This document shows positions 39,497 through 48,811 of a stretch of DNA of 64,000 nucleotides, in pieces. The notes below the pieces were generated by a model. It was not told where the DNA came from. It made no database searches and saw only the letters and a program-made list of their open reading frames with translations. Location: the NCBI GenBank assembly GCA_002256995.1, contig NCGX01000001.1, positions 1 to 64,000 on the forward strand, written 5' to 3'. Origin of the DNA: Hydrogenophilales bacterium 16-64-40 (lineage in GTDB: Bacteria > Pseudomonadota > Gammaproteobacteria > Burkholderiales > Thiobacillaceae). Position 1 is the first letter of the stretch, and each line of letters begins with the position of its first letter. Position numbers and translations under genes: made by a program.

Positions 39497-40186
39497 ATGA
39501 ATCCTGCCAAGCGTCACGAAATCTTCAGCCGCCTACGCGCCGCCAATCCACATCCCACCACCGAGCTCGAATACACGACGCCGTTCGAACTGCTGGTGGC
39601 GGTGGTGTTGTCGGCGCAGTCCACCGACAAGGGGGTCAACCTGGCGACGCGCCGGCTGTTCCCGGTGGCCAACACGCCCGCAGCGATCCGTGCGCTGGGC
39701 GAGGACGGCCTCGCCGAGTACATCAGGACCCTCGGCCTCTACAAGAGCAAGGCCCGCCATCTCATCGCCGCCTGCAAGATGCTGGTCGAGCTGCACGGCG
39801 GCCAGGTGCCCGCCGACCGCGCCGCGCTCGAGGCGCTGCCTGGCGTCGGGCGCAAGACCGCGAACGTGATGCTGAACACCGCGTTCGGCCAGCCCACCAT
39901 GGCGGTCGACACCCATATCTTCCGCGTGGCCAACCGCACCGGCCTTGCCCCCGGCAAGACCGTGCTGGAGGTGGAAAAAAAGCTGGTGAAGACCATTCCG
40001 GACGAATTCCGCATCGACGCGCATCACTGGCTGATCCTGCACGGACGCTACGTGTGCCAGGCCAGAAAGCCGAAATGTCCGGAATGCATCATTGCGGACC
40101 TGTGCGAATACAAGCACAAGACCCTGCCGCCCACCCCGCCCCTGCGGGCGGGCGCAAACGCCAGACCCAAACCGGCTCATGTTTAA
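39497..40186 (+). CDS. nth: endonuclease III (DNA glycosylase/AP lyase)
   Basis: Removes oxidised pyrimidines and nicks the abasic site. 229 residues. Helix-hairpin-helix LPGVGRKTANVML with the catalytic Lys, catalytic Asp in MAVDTHIFRVANR, and a [4Fe-4S] loop C-x6-C-x2-C-x5-C (CQARKPKCPECIIADLC). The C-terminus continues about 18 residues past the cluster, slightly longer than E. coli Nth. The rnf-nth order is widespread. The stop overlaps the next gene by 8 bp. Confidence 0.96.
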   Translation: MNPAKRHEIFSRLRAANPHPTTELEYTTPFELLVAVVLSAQSTDKGVNLATRRLFPVANTPAAIRALGEDGLAEYIRTLGLYKSKARHLIAACKMLVELHGGQVPADRAALEALPGVGRKTANVMLNTAFGQPTMAVDTHIFRVANRTGLAPGKTVLEVEKKLVKTIPDEFRIDAHHWLILHGRYVCQARKPKCPECIIADLCEYKHKTLPPTPPLRAGANARPKPAHV

Positions 40187-40613
40187 TCCCAGCCGCGACC
40201 AGGTTCGCCAATTCTTCTTCGACGTGTGGGCGAAATACCGTGCCGGGCAGCCGCTGACGGGCGCGGAGCAGCCGGCGCTCGACGCGGTGCTGGCGCACCC
40301 GGAATACCACGCCCTGCTCGATCAGCCTGATCGTTATATCGAACGGGACTATCTGCCGGAATCCGGCGAGACCAATCCCTTCCTGCACCTGTCGATCCAC
40401 CTCGCGATCAGCGAGCAGCTGGCAGTCGACCAGCCGCCGGGCATCCGCGAGCGCTACCAGCGCCTGCTGAAACAGCATGGCGACGCGATGGACGCCCAGC
40501 ACGCGGTGATGGATTGCCTGGCCGAGATGATCTGGCAGGTGCAGCGCTACCAAACGGCGTTTGATTCGGCGGCTTATCTGCGCTGCCTCGACGCAAAGCT
40601 CGGCGAGGCCTGA
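40179..40613 (+). CDS. DUF1841 family protein
   Basis: 144 residues, soluble. MFNPSRDQVRQFFFDVWAKYR is the diagnostic start of DUF1841 (betaproteobacterial), with HPEYHALLDQPD, NPFLHLSIHLAISEQLAVDQPPGIR and HDAQHAVMDCLAEMIWQ-type text (DAQHAVMDCLAEMIWQ), which includes a conserved H...H pair. Function unknown. It overlaps nth by 8 bp, so expression is linked. Confidence 0.88.
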   Translation: MFNPSRDQVRQFFFDVWAKYRAGQPLTGAEQPALDAVLAHPEYHALLDQPDRYIERDYLPESGETNPFLHLSIHLAISEQLAVDQPPGIRERYQRLLKQHGDAMDAQHAVMDCLAEMIWQVQRYQTAFDSAAYLRCLDAKLGEA

Positions 40614-40616
40614 GCA

Positions 40617-40660
40617 GCCCGGCCAGCGAGGAAACCGGCGCTGGTCGGGCTTCATTTTGT
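40617..40660 (+). terminator. terminator-like hairpin after the rnf-nth-DUF1841 run
   Basis: AGCCCGGCCAGCG (40617-40629) pairs with CGCTGGTCGGGCT (40640-40652) with one G-T pair, loop of 10 nt, followed by TCATTTTGT. The U-run is short, so efficiency is uncertain. Confidence 0.55.
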
Positions 40661-40856
40661 CGGAATTCTGCCGATATCCCTGATGTACGCATGGCATTGG
40701 CTGCCTCGCAGCATCCACTGTCTGCATGCCCCCTGCGGTCCTTGAGCGGCCCGGCGGAATACTGCCGAAGCCACTCATCGCCGGCGGCCATCGGGCTGAT
40801 CTGGTCCACCCCTCCGTCGATAACAGTAGCGCATTCGCTTCATCGAAACAGGTTGA

Positions 40857-42758
40857 TTGATGCCACAGCTTGAACAACTCAAACTCAGCGGTCAGCTGCC
40901 TTCACCCCGCGGGGTCGCGCTGTCGATACTTGAGATCTCCCAGCGCGAGAATGCGACGCTGAGTGAAATTGCACGGGTGGTGCAGACCGATCCCGCACTG
41001 TCCGGGCGGCTGATCAAGCTCGCCAACACCGCGTCGCACATCGCGCGCCCGGTGGTATCGGTACAGGAAGCCGTGGTGCGCCAAGGCATGTCGACGGTGC
41101 GCCAACTGGCGCTGGGGTTTTCCCTGGTGGACCAGTACCGCAACGGCGCCTGCAGGGCATTCGACTATCAGGAATACTGGTCGCATTCGCTCCTGATGGC
41201 CCTCGGCATGCAGGCGCTTGGCACCCGGGTGCACGTGGCGGCAACGGACGAGCTGTTTGTCTGCGGCCTGTTGGCGCAGGTGGGCCAACTGGCGCTGGCG
41301 ACGGTATATCCCGACGAGTACCACGCGGTTCTGATGGCGCATCACGCCGATCCCGCGCAGGCGATCGGCGTCCATGAACGCGCCCGCCTGGAAACCGACC
41401 ACACGGAACTGGGCATCGTCATGATGGCCGACTGGGGCATGCCCAAAGTCTTCACCGGTCCGCTCACCCAATACGAAAACCCGGATCACCCGAGCTACCC
41501 CCATGATTCGCGCGCGACCAGCCTGATGCTGATGCTGCGGCTGTCGCATCGTCTGGCCGATCTCGGGCTGGCCAATGCCGATGTGCGCCCGAAGCTGCTG
41601 CAGGAATGGGTGGCACAGGCAAGCGAACTCGACATTCCGCCGCAAGACGCCGGGCGCTTTATCGACGAAGTCATCCACAGCTGGCGGGAATGGAGCGAAC
41701 TGCTGAAAATTCCGGCAACGGCGCTGCCGTCGTTTGCTGAAATCTGCCACGGCCATCACGAAGCCGAGGCGGAGGCGAAGGAAAGCCACATCCCGCTGCG
41801 CATCGTGGTGGCGGACGGCAACGCCTTCAACTGCCGCAAAATCATGGCGCTGCTGGCCGAGGACAGCGAACACACCATTTATCCGGCGGAAAACGGCCAC
41901 GCCGCGCTGGCGCTGGCGATGGAGGTGCTGCCCCACGCCATCATCGCGCATGTCGACCTGCCGCTGCTCGACGGCCTGGAGTTGTGCCAGGCCCTGCGCG
42001 CAACCGAAGAAGGCCGCCGCATGCATATTCTGGTGATGGCCGACGAACACGGCGAGGAACAGCTGACGCGCGCCTACGAGGCGGGCGCCGACGGCTATGT
42101 GCCCAACGCCATCAGCGCCCAGGGGCTGCGCATCCGGCTGTGTGGCGCACAGCGACTGGTGCAGTTGCAGACCGCCTGGGAAAAAGACCGCATGCAGCTG
42201 CGCCAGATTGCAGCCGAACTGGCCGTGGCCAACCGGCAGCTGGCCACGGCTGCACTGACCGACCCGCTGACCGGGCTACCGAACCGCCGCTCGGCCATGG
42301 ACCAGCTCGAACAGGCCTGGAGCGCCGCTTCGCGCTCCGGACTGCCGCTTTCGGTGATGGTGGTCGACATCGATCACTTCAAGCAGGTCAACGACAGCCA
42401 CGGCCACGCCGCCGGCGACCGGGTGCTGCGCGAGGCGGCGGCCACCCTGCGCGCAGCAGCGCGGCGCGAAGACAGCGTCTGCCGCATCGGCGGCGAAGAA
42501 TTCCTGGTCATTTGCCCCAACACCGATCTCAAGTCCGCCATGCTGTCAGCCGAGCGCCTGCGCGCGAGCCTGGGCGCCAAACAAATGACCATCGGGCAGA
42601 CGGAACAAACCCTCACCATCAGTATCGGGGTGGCGACGCGCGACGCCGTCGCCTCCGACATGGACGTGCTGGTGAGCCTGGCCGACCAGGCGCTGTATGC
42701 CGCCAAGGAGGCCGGCCGCAACCGGACCTGCACCCGGCAGCAACGCCTGTTCACTTGA
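40857..42758 (+). CDS. HDOD-receiver-GGDEF three-domain signalling protein
   Basis: 633 residues. HDOD domain about 12-215 (LPSPRGVALSILEISQRENATLSEIARVV, DPALSGRLIKLANTAS), receiver-like domain about 313-430, GGDEF domain about 465-628. GGEEF at 545-549 with DIDHFKQVND and an I-site RRED (536-539) five residues before it indicate a feedback-controlled diguanylate cyclase. In the receiver the phospho-acceptor Asp is replaced by His365 (AIIAHVDLPLLDG) and the conserved Lys by Asn (YVPNAIS), so classical phosphorylation is unlikely. ATP- or ligand-dependent signalling through HDOD is possible. Confidence 0.92.
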   Translation: MMPQLEQLKLSGQLPSPRGVALSILEISQRENATLSEIARVVQTDPALSGRLIKLANTASHIARPVVSVQEAVVRQGMSTVRQLALGFSLVDQYRNGACRAFDYQEYWSHSLLMALGMQALGTRVHVAATDELFVCGLLAQVGQLALATVYPDEYHAVLMAHHADPAQAIGVHERARLETDHTELGIVMMADWGMPKVFTGPLTQYENPDHPSYPHDSRATSLMLMLRLSHRLADLGLANADVRPKLLQEWVAQASELDIPPQDAGRFIDEVIHSWREWSELLKIPATALPSFAEICHGHHEAEAEAKESHIPLRIVVADGNAFNCRKIMALLAEDSEHTIYPAENGHAALALAMEVLPHAIIAHVDLPLLDGLELCQALRATEEGRRMHILVMADEHGEEQLTRAYEAGADGYVPNAISAQGLRIRLCGAQRLVQLQTAWEKDRMQLRQIAAELAVANRQLATAALTDPLTGLPNRRSAMDQLEQAWSAASRSGLPLSVMVVDIDHFKQVNDSHGHAAGDRVLREAAATLRAAARREDSVCRIGGEEFLVICPNTDLKSAMLSAERLRASLGAKQMTIGQTEQTLTISIGVATRDAVASDMDVLVSLADQALYAAKEAGRNRTCTRQQRLFT

Positions 42759-42801
42759 TCCCGAGCCACACCCCGACGGCGCACCGGAGCGACAATCCGA
42801 G

Positions 42802-42820
42802 AGGCAAGCGCAGCTTGCCT
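42802..42820. terminator. hairpin between convergent HDOD-GGDEF and acetyltransferase genes
   Basis: Perfect stem AGGCAAGC-GCA-GCTTGCCT, no T-run on either side. It may help end both convergent transcripts. Confidence 0.35.
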
Positions 42821-42838
42821 TGAGCACGTCCTGGCGCA

Positions 42839-45517
42839 CTACAGCGCGCGTGAGACCTTTCGGACCGTGTCGTCCTCGGGATGCGGCTCGATCCGGAACC
42901 CCAGCGCTTCCACCAGATTCAGCATGGGGCGGTTGGTTTTCAGCACTTCGCCTTCCATCACCTTCAGGCCGCGGCTGCGCGCCACGTCCATCAGCACATC
43001 CATCAGCTTGTGGCCGATGCCCTGCTTCTGCCACTGGTCGTTGACCACCAGCGCGAATTCGCAGGATTCCCCGTCCGGGTTGATGGCGTAGCGCGCCACG
43101 CCGAGTTCCACTTCGCGACCGTCGATCTCGGTCAGCGCCAAGAGCGCCATTTCGCGCGTGTAGTCGATCTGGGTCAGGCGTGCCAGGGCGACAGGGGACA
43201 GTTCGCTCACTGCATCCATGAAGCGGAAATATTTGGACTCCGCGGACAGGCTCTTGACGAAACCCTGGGTCAGCTCGGCATCCTCGGGGCGGATCGGGCG
43301 GATGACGACGTCGTGGCCGCTCGGCAATTGCCAGTGCGTCACCAGATGCGCCGGATAGGGATGGATCGCCATGTGGCCGTAGCGGTCGGCCATCGGCACG
43401 CGCGGCGCGATGACGATGCGCGCATCCAGCGCCAGCGCGCCGTGCTCGTCCACCAAGAGCGGGTTGATGTCCAGTTCTTCGAGCCAGGGCAGTTCGCAGA
43501 CCATTTCAGACAGGCGCAGCAGCACGTTTTCCAGCGCGTCCATGTCGACCGGCGGGCGATTGCGGAACGAGCCCAGCAAGGTCGCGACGCGGGTGCGCTG
43601 GATCAGGTCGCGCGCCAGATAGCGGTTGAGCGGCGGCAGCGTCACCGCGCGGTCGCGGAAGGCTTCGACATCGACGCCGCCGGCGCCGAACACGATCACC
43701 GGCCCCAGCACCGGATCGGAGGTCATCCCCAGCAGCACCTCGCGTGCGTGCGGGCGGGCCGCCATCGGCTCGACCACGATGCCTTCGAGGGTGGCGTCGG
43801 GGCGCAGGCGCTTTACGTCAGCCAGCATCTCGCCGAAGGCGGAGCGCACCGCCTGCCCGCTCGACAAGCCGAGGCGCACGCCGTTGACGTCGGACTTGTG
43901 GGTGATGTCCGGCGAATTGATTTTCATCGCCACCGGAAAACCCATCTGCTGTGCCATCAGCATCGCTTCCATCGGGTCGCGCGCGATCAGGGTCTGCGCG
44001 ATCGGGATGTGGAACGCCGCCAGCAGCGCCTTCGACTCCACCTCGTTCAGCAGGTGGCGGCCGTGCGCCAGCGCGCTCTCGATGATCAGGCGCGCGCCTT
44101 CGACGTCCGGCGCGGCCTGTTGCGACAGCGGCCCCGGCGTCTGCATCAGCAGGCGCTGGTTCTCGTAGAAGGCGGACAGGAAGGAGAACACCTCGACCGC
44201 CGGCTCCGGCGTGGTGAAGTAGGGAATCCCGGCCTGCTTGAACAGTCGGCGGCCCTCGTGCACCTGGGCCTCGCCCATCCAGCAGGTCAGCACCGGCTTG
44301 CTCGAGACCTTCGCCACCTCGATCACGGCCGCGGCCACCTCGGTCGGGCGCGTCATCGCCTGCGGCGTCAGCATCGCCAGCACGCCGTCGACGTTGTCGT
44401 CGGTGAGGCAGGCGGCCACCGCCGCGCGATACCGCTCGGCGGTGGCGTCGCCGATGATGTCGAGCGGATTGGCGTGCGACCAGTTGGCCGGCAGCACGGC
44501 GTTGAGCGTCGCGAGTGTCGCTGGCGACAACTCGGCCATGCGCACCCCCATGTCGATGGCGAGGTCGGTCGCCATCACGCCGGGGCCGCCGCCGTTGGTG
44601 ACGATGGCCAGCCGGTTGCCGGTGGGCTTGATGTGGGTGGACAGCGCCCGTGCCGAGGCGAACAGCTGCAGGATGGTATTGACCCGAACCACGCCGGCGC
44701 GCCGCACCAGCGCGTCGAACACCGCGTCCGACCCGACCAGCGCGCCGGTGTGCGACTGCACCGCTTTCGACCCGGCCTCGTGGCGTCCCACCTTGACCAT
44801 GACGACGGGCTTGAAGCGGGAGATCGCACGCAGCGCGCTCATGAAACGGCGGGCGTCGCGAATGCCCTCGATGTACAGCAGGACACCCTTTGTCTGGGTG
44901 TCATAAGCGAGGTAATCGAGGATCTCGCCGAAATCCAGGTCGGCCGACGCGCCGGTGGAGATCACGCTGGAAAAGCCGATGCCGTTGGTTTCCGCCCAGT
45001 CCATCATGGCGGTGCAGATCGCGCCGGACTGCGACACCAGCGCGAGATCGCCGGACAGGGTCGCGCCCTGGCTGAAGGTGGCATTGAGCCCGATGGACGG
45101 CCGCTGGATGCCCAGGCAGTTGGGGCCGATGAAGCGGATGCCATGTTTTTTGGCCGCCGCCTTGACGCCTTCCTCCAGCCCCGCGCCCTGCTCGCCCACC
45201 TCGCGAAAGCCGGCAGAGAGCACGATGGCGTGGCGGATGCCGTGCTGTCCGCACGCTTCCATGATCGCCGCCACCGTCGGCGCCGGCGTGGCGATCAGCG
45301 CCAGCTCCGGCACGACCGGCAGCGCGCTGGCCGACGCATAGCAGCGTACGCCGAACACCGTCTCGTGCTTGGGATTGACCGGATAGACCTCGCCCTTGTA
45401 GCCCGCATGGCGCAGGTTGCGGAACAGGATGCCGGCGACCGAATCCTCGCGTTCGCTGGCGCCGAAGACCGCCACCGAGCGGGCGTTGAACAGGGGGTGC
45501 AGATAGTGTTGGGGCAT
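42839..45517 (-). CDS. protein lysine acetyltransferase, ADP-forming acyl-CoA synthetase-GNAT fusion (Pat-like)
   Basis: 892 residues. The N-terminal CoA-binding Rossmann domain (SVAVFGASEREDSVAGILFRNLR, residues about 12-105), a succinyl-CoA-ligase-like domain (IGPNCLGIQRP, LVSQSGAICTAMMDW, SHTGALVGSDAVFDAL), an ATP-grasp domain about 490-700, and a C-terminal GNAT domain about 735-890 with the acetyl-CoA loop QKQGIGHKLMDVL. This is the Pat/YfiQ (Pka) architecture, which acetylates lysines such as that of acetyl-CoA synthetase; the ligase half is usually inactive. Divergent from a deacetylase-family gene 124 bp away. Confidence 0.93.
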   Translation of the reverse strand: MPQHYLHPLFNARSVAVFGASEREDSVAGILFRNLRHAGYKGEVYPVNPKHETVFGVRCYASASALPVVPELALIATPAPTVAAIMEACGQHGIRHAIVLSAGFREVGEQGAGLEEGVKAAAKKHGIRFIGPNCLGIQRPSIGLNATFSQGATLSGDLALVSQSGAICTAMMDWAETNGIGFSSVISTGASADLDFGEILDYLAYDTQTKGVLLYIEGIRDARRFMSALRAISRFKPVVMVKVGRHEAGSKAVQSHTGALVGSDAVFDALVRRAGVVRVNTILQLFASARALSTHIKPTGNRLAIVTNGGGPGVMATDLAIDMGVRMAELSPATLATLNAVLPANWSHANPLDIIGDATAERYRAAVAACLTDDNVDGVLAMLTPQAMTRPTEVAAAVIEVAKVSSKPVLTCWMGEAQVHEGRRLFKQAGIPYFTTPEPAVEVFSFLSAFYENQRLLMQTPGPLSQQAAPDVEGARLIIESALAHGRHLLNEVESKALLAAFHIPIAQTLIARDPMEAMLMAQQMGFPVAMKINSPDITHKSDVNGVRLGLSSGQAVRSAFGEMLADVKRLRPDATLEGIVVEPMAARPHAREVLLGMTSDPVLGPVIVFGAGGVDVEAFRDRAVTLPPLNRYLARDLIQRTRVATLLGSFRNRPPVDMDALENVLLRLSEMVCELPWLEELDINPLLVDEHGALALDARIVIAPRVPMADRYGHMAIHPYPAHLVTHWQLPSGHDVVIRPIRPEDAELTQGFVKSLSAESKYFRFMDAVSELSPVALARLTQIDYTREMALLALTEIDGREVELGVARYAINPDGESCEFALVVNDQWQKQGIGHKLMDVLMDVARSRGLKVMEGEVLKTNRPMLNLVEALGFRIEPHPEDDTVRKVSRAL

Positions 45518-45641
45518 GGTTTGCTTGGGGCGGGCGTACGCAGAATCGATGGGGGCGGGAACGGCCTATGCTAGGCCATCCCCCGTTACCGCGCCATCAC
45601 GCCGGGCGTATAGTTTGTTTATTCTTCTGATTCCCCCACCC

Positions 45642-46565
45642 ATGCATACCGCCTACATCACCCACCCCAGCTATCTCCTGCACACCATGGGGAGCTGGCA
45701 TCCGGAGAGCCCCGAGCGGCTGCGCGCCATCGACGACCGGCTGCACGCCGCCCACCTGTTCGATTTCCTGACCCACCTCGATGCCATCCGGGCGGATCGC
45801 AGCCAGTTGCTGCGGGTGCACGACGCCGCCTACATCGACACCCTCGAAGCCGCTTCCCCTAGCGAAGGTTTCCGCGCCATCGACGCCGACACCACCATGA
45901 ACCCGCATACGCTTGACGCCGCTCTGCATGCCGCGGGCGGCGCCGTCATGGCGGTGGACCGGGTGATGCGCGGCGAGGTGGCCAACGCCTTTGTCGCCTG
46001 CCGCCCGCCCGGCCACCACGCCACCCGCAACCAGGCCATGGGCTTCTGCTTCTTCAACAACGTCGCCGTCGCCGCCGCGCACGCACTGGAAGCGCACGGC
46101 CTGGAACGGGTCGCCATCGTTGATTTCGACGTCCACCACGGCAACGGCACCGAGGCCATCTTCACCGATGATCCGCGCGTGATGCTCTGCTCCACCTTCC
46201 AGCATCCCTACTACCCCCACTCCGGCGCGGACACCGTCAGCGAGCACATCGTCAACGTGCCGCTGCCCGCCGGCACCACCGGCCCCGCCTACCGCGAGGC
46301 GTTCACCGCGCAGATCATGCCGCGCCTGGAAGCGCACCGCCCGCAGATGCTGTTTTTCTCCGCCGGCTTTGACGGCCATCGCGAAGACGATATGGCGCAG
46401 TTCGGCCTGGTCGAAGCGGACTACGCCTGGATCACCGAGCAGGTCATGGAGGTGGCCGCGCGCCACGCCGACGGCCGCATCGTCTCGCTGCTCGAAGGCG
46501 GCTATGACCTCAGTTCCCTGGGACGCAGCGTGGCGGCGCACATCAAGACGCTGGCTGCGCTATAA
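45642..46565 (+). CDS. histone deacetylase/acetylpolyamine amidohydrolase family protein
   Basis: 307 residues from the ATG at 45642. The zinc-hydrolase signatures are CRPPGHHATRNQAMGFCFFNN (catalytic His pair), VDFDVHHGNGTEAIF (Asp and His zinc ligands), FSAGFDGHREDD (third Asp ligand) and LEGGYDLSSLG (substrate tyrosine). Family members deacetylate proteins, acetoin-related substrates or polyamines. Divergent from the Pat-like acetyltransferase, so protein deacetylation is the attractive inference. Confidence 0.92.
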   Translation: MHTAYITHPSYLLHTMGSWHPESPERLRAIDDRLHAAHLFDFLTHLDAIRADRSQLLRVHDAAYIDTLEAASPSEGFRAIDADTTMNPHTLDAALHAAGGAVMAVDRVMRGEVANAFVACRPPGHHATRNQAMGFCFFNNVAVAAAHALEAHGLERVAIVDFDVHHGNGTEAIFTDDPRVMLCSTFQHPYYPHSGADTVSEHIVNVPLPAGTTGPAYREAFTAQIMPRLEAHRPQMLFFSAGFDGHREDDMAQFGLVEADYAWITEQVMEVAARHADGRIVSLLEGGYDLSSLGRSVAAHIKTLAAL

Positions 46566-46651
46566 ACCATGCGCCGCGGCCTTGATCGGCGTGGCGCAGA
46601 AACACGGAAATTTTCTATGGTTAAAGGCCAAGGCATATTTGACGGCTGACC

Positions 46652-47038
46652 ATGGCCATGCGGATCGTACGATTAGGCAGTAGCCGGGCGCGCGATGAGG
46701 GGCTGCGCATCGGTACGGTGCGGCGCCCCCCGCGCGGCGTGCGGAAGGAAGACTATGCGTCGAAGGACATCTATGACGTCTGGTTCCCGAACCTGTCTCC
46801 GAGCGAGGTCCTGCTTCGGGATGTCTTTCCGGTCACCGACGACAAAACCTGGCGCGCGTTCAAGCGGCGGTTTCTTGCGGAAATGAAGGCGCCCGAAGCG
46901 AGGCGGGATCTGGATCTTCTCGCCGCCCTCTCGCACCACGCCAACTTCTCCATCGGCTGCTACTGCGAGGACGAAAGCCGCTGCCACCGCTCGATACTCA
47001 AAGCGCTTCTCGACATGCGGGGCGCCGAAATCAGCTAA
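46652..47038 (+). CDS. DUF488 family protein
   Basis: 128 residues, soluble. Start IVRLGSSRARDEGLRIGTVRRPPRGV, centre DIYDVWFPNLSPSEVLLRDV, and the diagnostic end HHANFSIGCYCEDESRCHRSILKALL, where the Cys-rich CYCEDESRCHR element is the DUF488 hallmark. The function is unknown; it has been considered to be nucleic-acid related. It is followed by a convergent FeoB-like gene 13 bp away. Confidence 0.87.
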   Translation: MAMRIVRLGSSRARDEGLRIGTVRRPPRGVRKEDYASKDIYDVWFPNLSPSEVLLRDVFPVTDDKTWRAFKRRFLAEMKAPEARRDLDLLAALSHHANFSIGCYCEDESRCHRSILKALLDMRGAEIS

Positions 47039-47051
47039 GGCCGGCCAACCG

Positions 47052-48625
47052 CTATAACATCCTCCCCGCCAGCTCCAGCGGCCAGCGCACCGCGGCCGCC
47101 ACGACGAGGGCCACGCCGATGGACAGCCCGACCGAATAGAGCGCGTCGCGCCGGCCGAGCAGCCTCAGCATCATGGCGAAGGTGGATACGCAAGGCACGT
47201 AGAAGGTCAGGAACACCAGGAAGGTGGCGATCTGCGTGGTGTCGAGCACGCCGGCCAGTTCCTGCGTGCCGAGCGCGCTGAACACCATGAGCAGGGACGG
47301 TTCCTTGCGCAGCACGCCGAACAGGATCGGCACGCCGAGCGCGACCGGCAGCCCCAGCCACCATCCCGTCACCGGCGCGAGCGCGAAATTGATCCAGGCG
47401 TCCATGCCGAGATGGCCCAGCACCGCCAGCACCACGCTGCCCGCCACCAAAAGTGGCAGCACGATGGTGACGATGTCGCGGCTGCGCTCCCAGGTGTTGG
47501 CCAAGAGGGCGCGCAGGGTCGGCACGGCGTAGGCCGGAATCTCCTGGATCATGCCGGGCGTGGTCTCGGGGTAGCGGCGCTTCAAAAGCTTGCCGACCAG
47601 GCTGACGACCACGGGGACCAGCATGAAGAGCGCGAACACGCCGAAGCCGCCGAGATACTTGCCACCCACTGCAAGGATGATGGCCGAACGCGCCGAACAC
47701 GGCAGGAAGGTGATCAGCAGCGAGGCCACCGTGCGGTCGCGGCCGCGGCTGACCGCAGCGGTGGCGGCCAGCGCCGGCACGTTGCAGCCGAGCCCCATCA
47801 GAAACGGCAGGGCGACGCCGCCGTGCAGGCCCAGCCGGTGGAAGCCGCGGTCGACCACGAAGGCGACGCGGTGCATGATCCCCGACTCTTCCAGCCACAC
47901 CAGCAGCAGCACCAGCGGGATCATGTAGGGGATGACGATGCCCGCCAGGCCGATGAAGCCGTCCAGCACGGCGCGGGCGACCACCCCCGCAAAGTCGGTC
48001 GGCTGCCACGGCGTGGCCCATTCGATCAGGCGCGCGACGGTGAGCGCGTCGAGGAACGCGCTCACCTCGAACAAGAACAGCAGCACCAGGGCAAAGATCG
48101 CCAGCGTGCCGGCGAAGCCCCAGCGCGGATGATGAAGCGCCGCTTGGCGCGCGCCTCGTCCATGCGGTTGAGCGCAAACACCATCGGCCGGCCCATCTGC
48201 ATCAGTTCCAGCGCGAGTTCGAGGTCGCGCTCCAGCGCCGTGGCGTCGAGCACCACCAGCAGCACGTCGGGGGCGGCAAACGCACTCGCCGGCTGGTGTG
48301 CCTCATGGCGGGCGATGGGCGGCCAGCGGTCGCCCCACAGCAGGTACTTCAGGGTCACGCACGCCTCGGCGTCCAACTGGTGCAGGCCGTCGACGGCGGG
48401 CAGCGCGACCAGGGAAATCTGATCGATGCCCACCTCGACCAGGCATTCCTCGTACGCGGGGCCGATCCCGGCCAGGCGTTCGTGGCGGGTAGCGGTGGCG
48501 GCGGCGGCGCGAAAGATGCTGTGCTTGCCGCTGCCGGCGCGGCCGACGATCACCACGCGCGGCCGCTTGGCGCCGCGCAAGCCAGGGCCGTGGAGGGGGA
48601 AGGTATGCGCGGGCGGGGGAACCAT
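47052..48625 (-). pseudogene. FeoB-like ferrous iron transporter, split by a single-base frameshift
   Basis: The 5' frame (from ATG 48625) encodes a FeoB-type G domain: GRAGSGKHSIF in place of GNPNSGKTTLF, and NRMD in place of NKxD, so GTP binding is weakened. It runs off frame after EARAKRRF. The 3' frame carries the membrane part: two Gate-like domains with FLMGLGCNVPALAATAAV and FLPCSARSAIILAV, and FGVLRKEPSLLMVFSALG, about nine helices in all. One base added near 48134-48137 joins the frames as RF-HHPRWGF. A Fur box lies just upstream. Decay and assembly error are both possible; the degenerate G1 and G4 suggest a FeoB-like paralogue. Confidence 0.85.
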
Positions 48626-48634
48626 TAGCGATCT

Positions 48635-48656
48635 CTCATATGAGAATGTTTCTCAT
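48635..48656. promoter_or_regulatory. Fur box upstream of the FeoB-like gene
   Basis: ATGAGAA-TGT-TTCTCAT at 48640-48656 is a perfect 7-bp dyad, and CTCATATGAG at 48635-48644 overlaps it, giving the repeated TGAGAA pattern of extended Fur sites. It lies 10-31 bp before the start codon, so iron-bound Fur would block transcription. A GAGAG between the box and the ATG could be the ribosome-binding site. Confidence 0.75.
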
Positions 48657-48762
48657 TTGCATGGGTTTCTAACGTAGCTGTCAATCCCTGCCTTGCCCTG
48701 GCCGCATGCTGCATCGCTGTGGCGACAAACTCACGTTTGCCGCAACAGGTTTCAGATAGCCC

Positions 48763-48790
48763 AAAAAAAAACGCGGCCTGTCCGGCCGCG
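48763..48790 (-). terminator. intrinsic terminator after the twin cytochrome c genes
   Basis: CGCGGCC-TGTCC-GGCCGCG stem with nine A on the left, giving U9 for the minus-strand transcript. About 21 bp beyond the second cytochrome stop. Confidence 0.88.
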
Positions 48791-48811
48791 CTTTCCTGCC
48801 GCACCGTCAAA

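Noticed and set aside
42881-45574. 897-codon open frame on the plus strand opposite the Pat-like acetyltransferase
   Set aside because: Antisense shadow: it lacks motifs, while the other strand has CoA-binding, ATP-grasp and GNAT domains.
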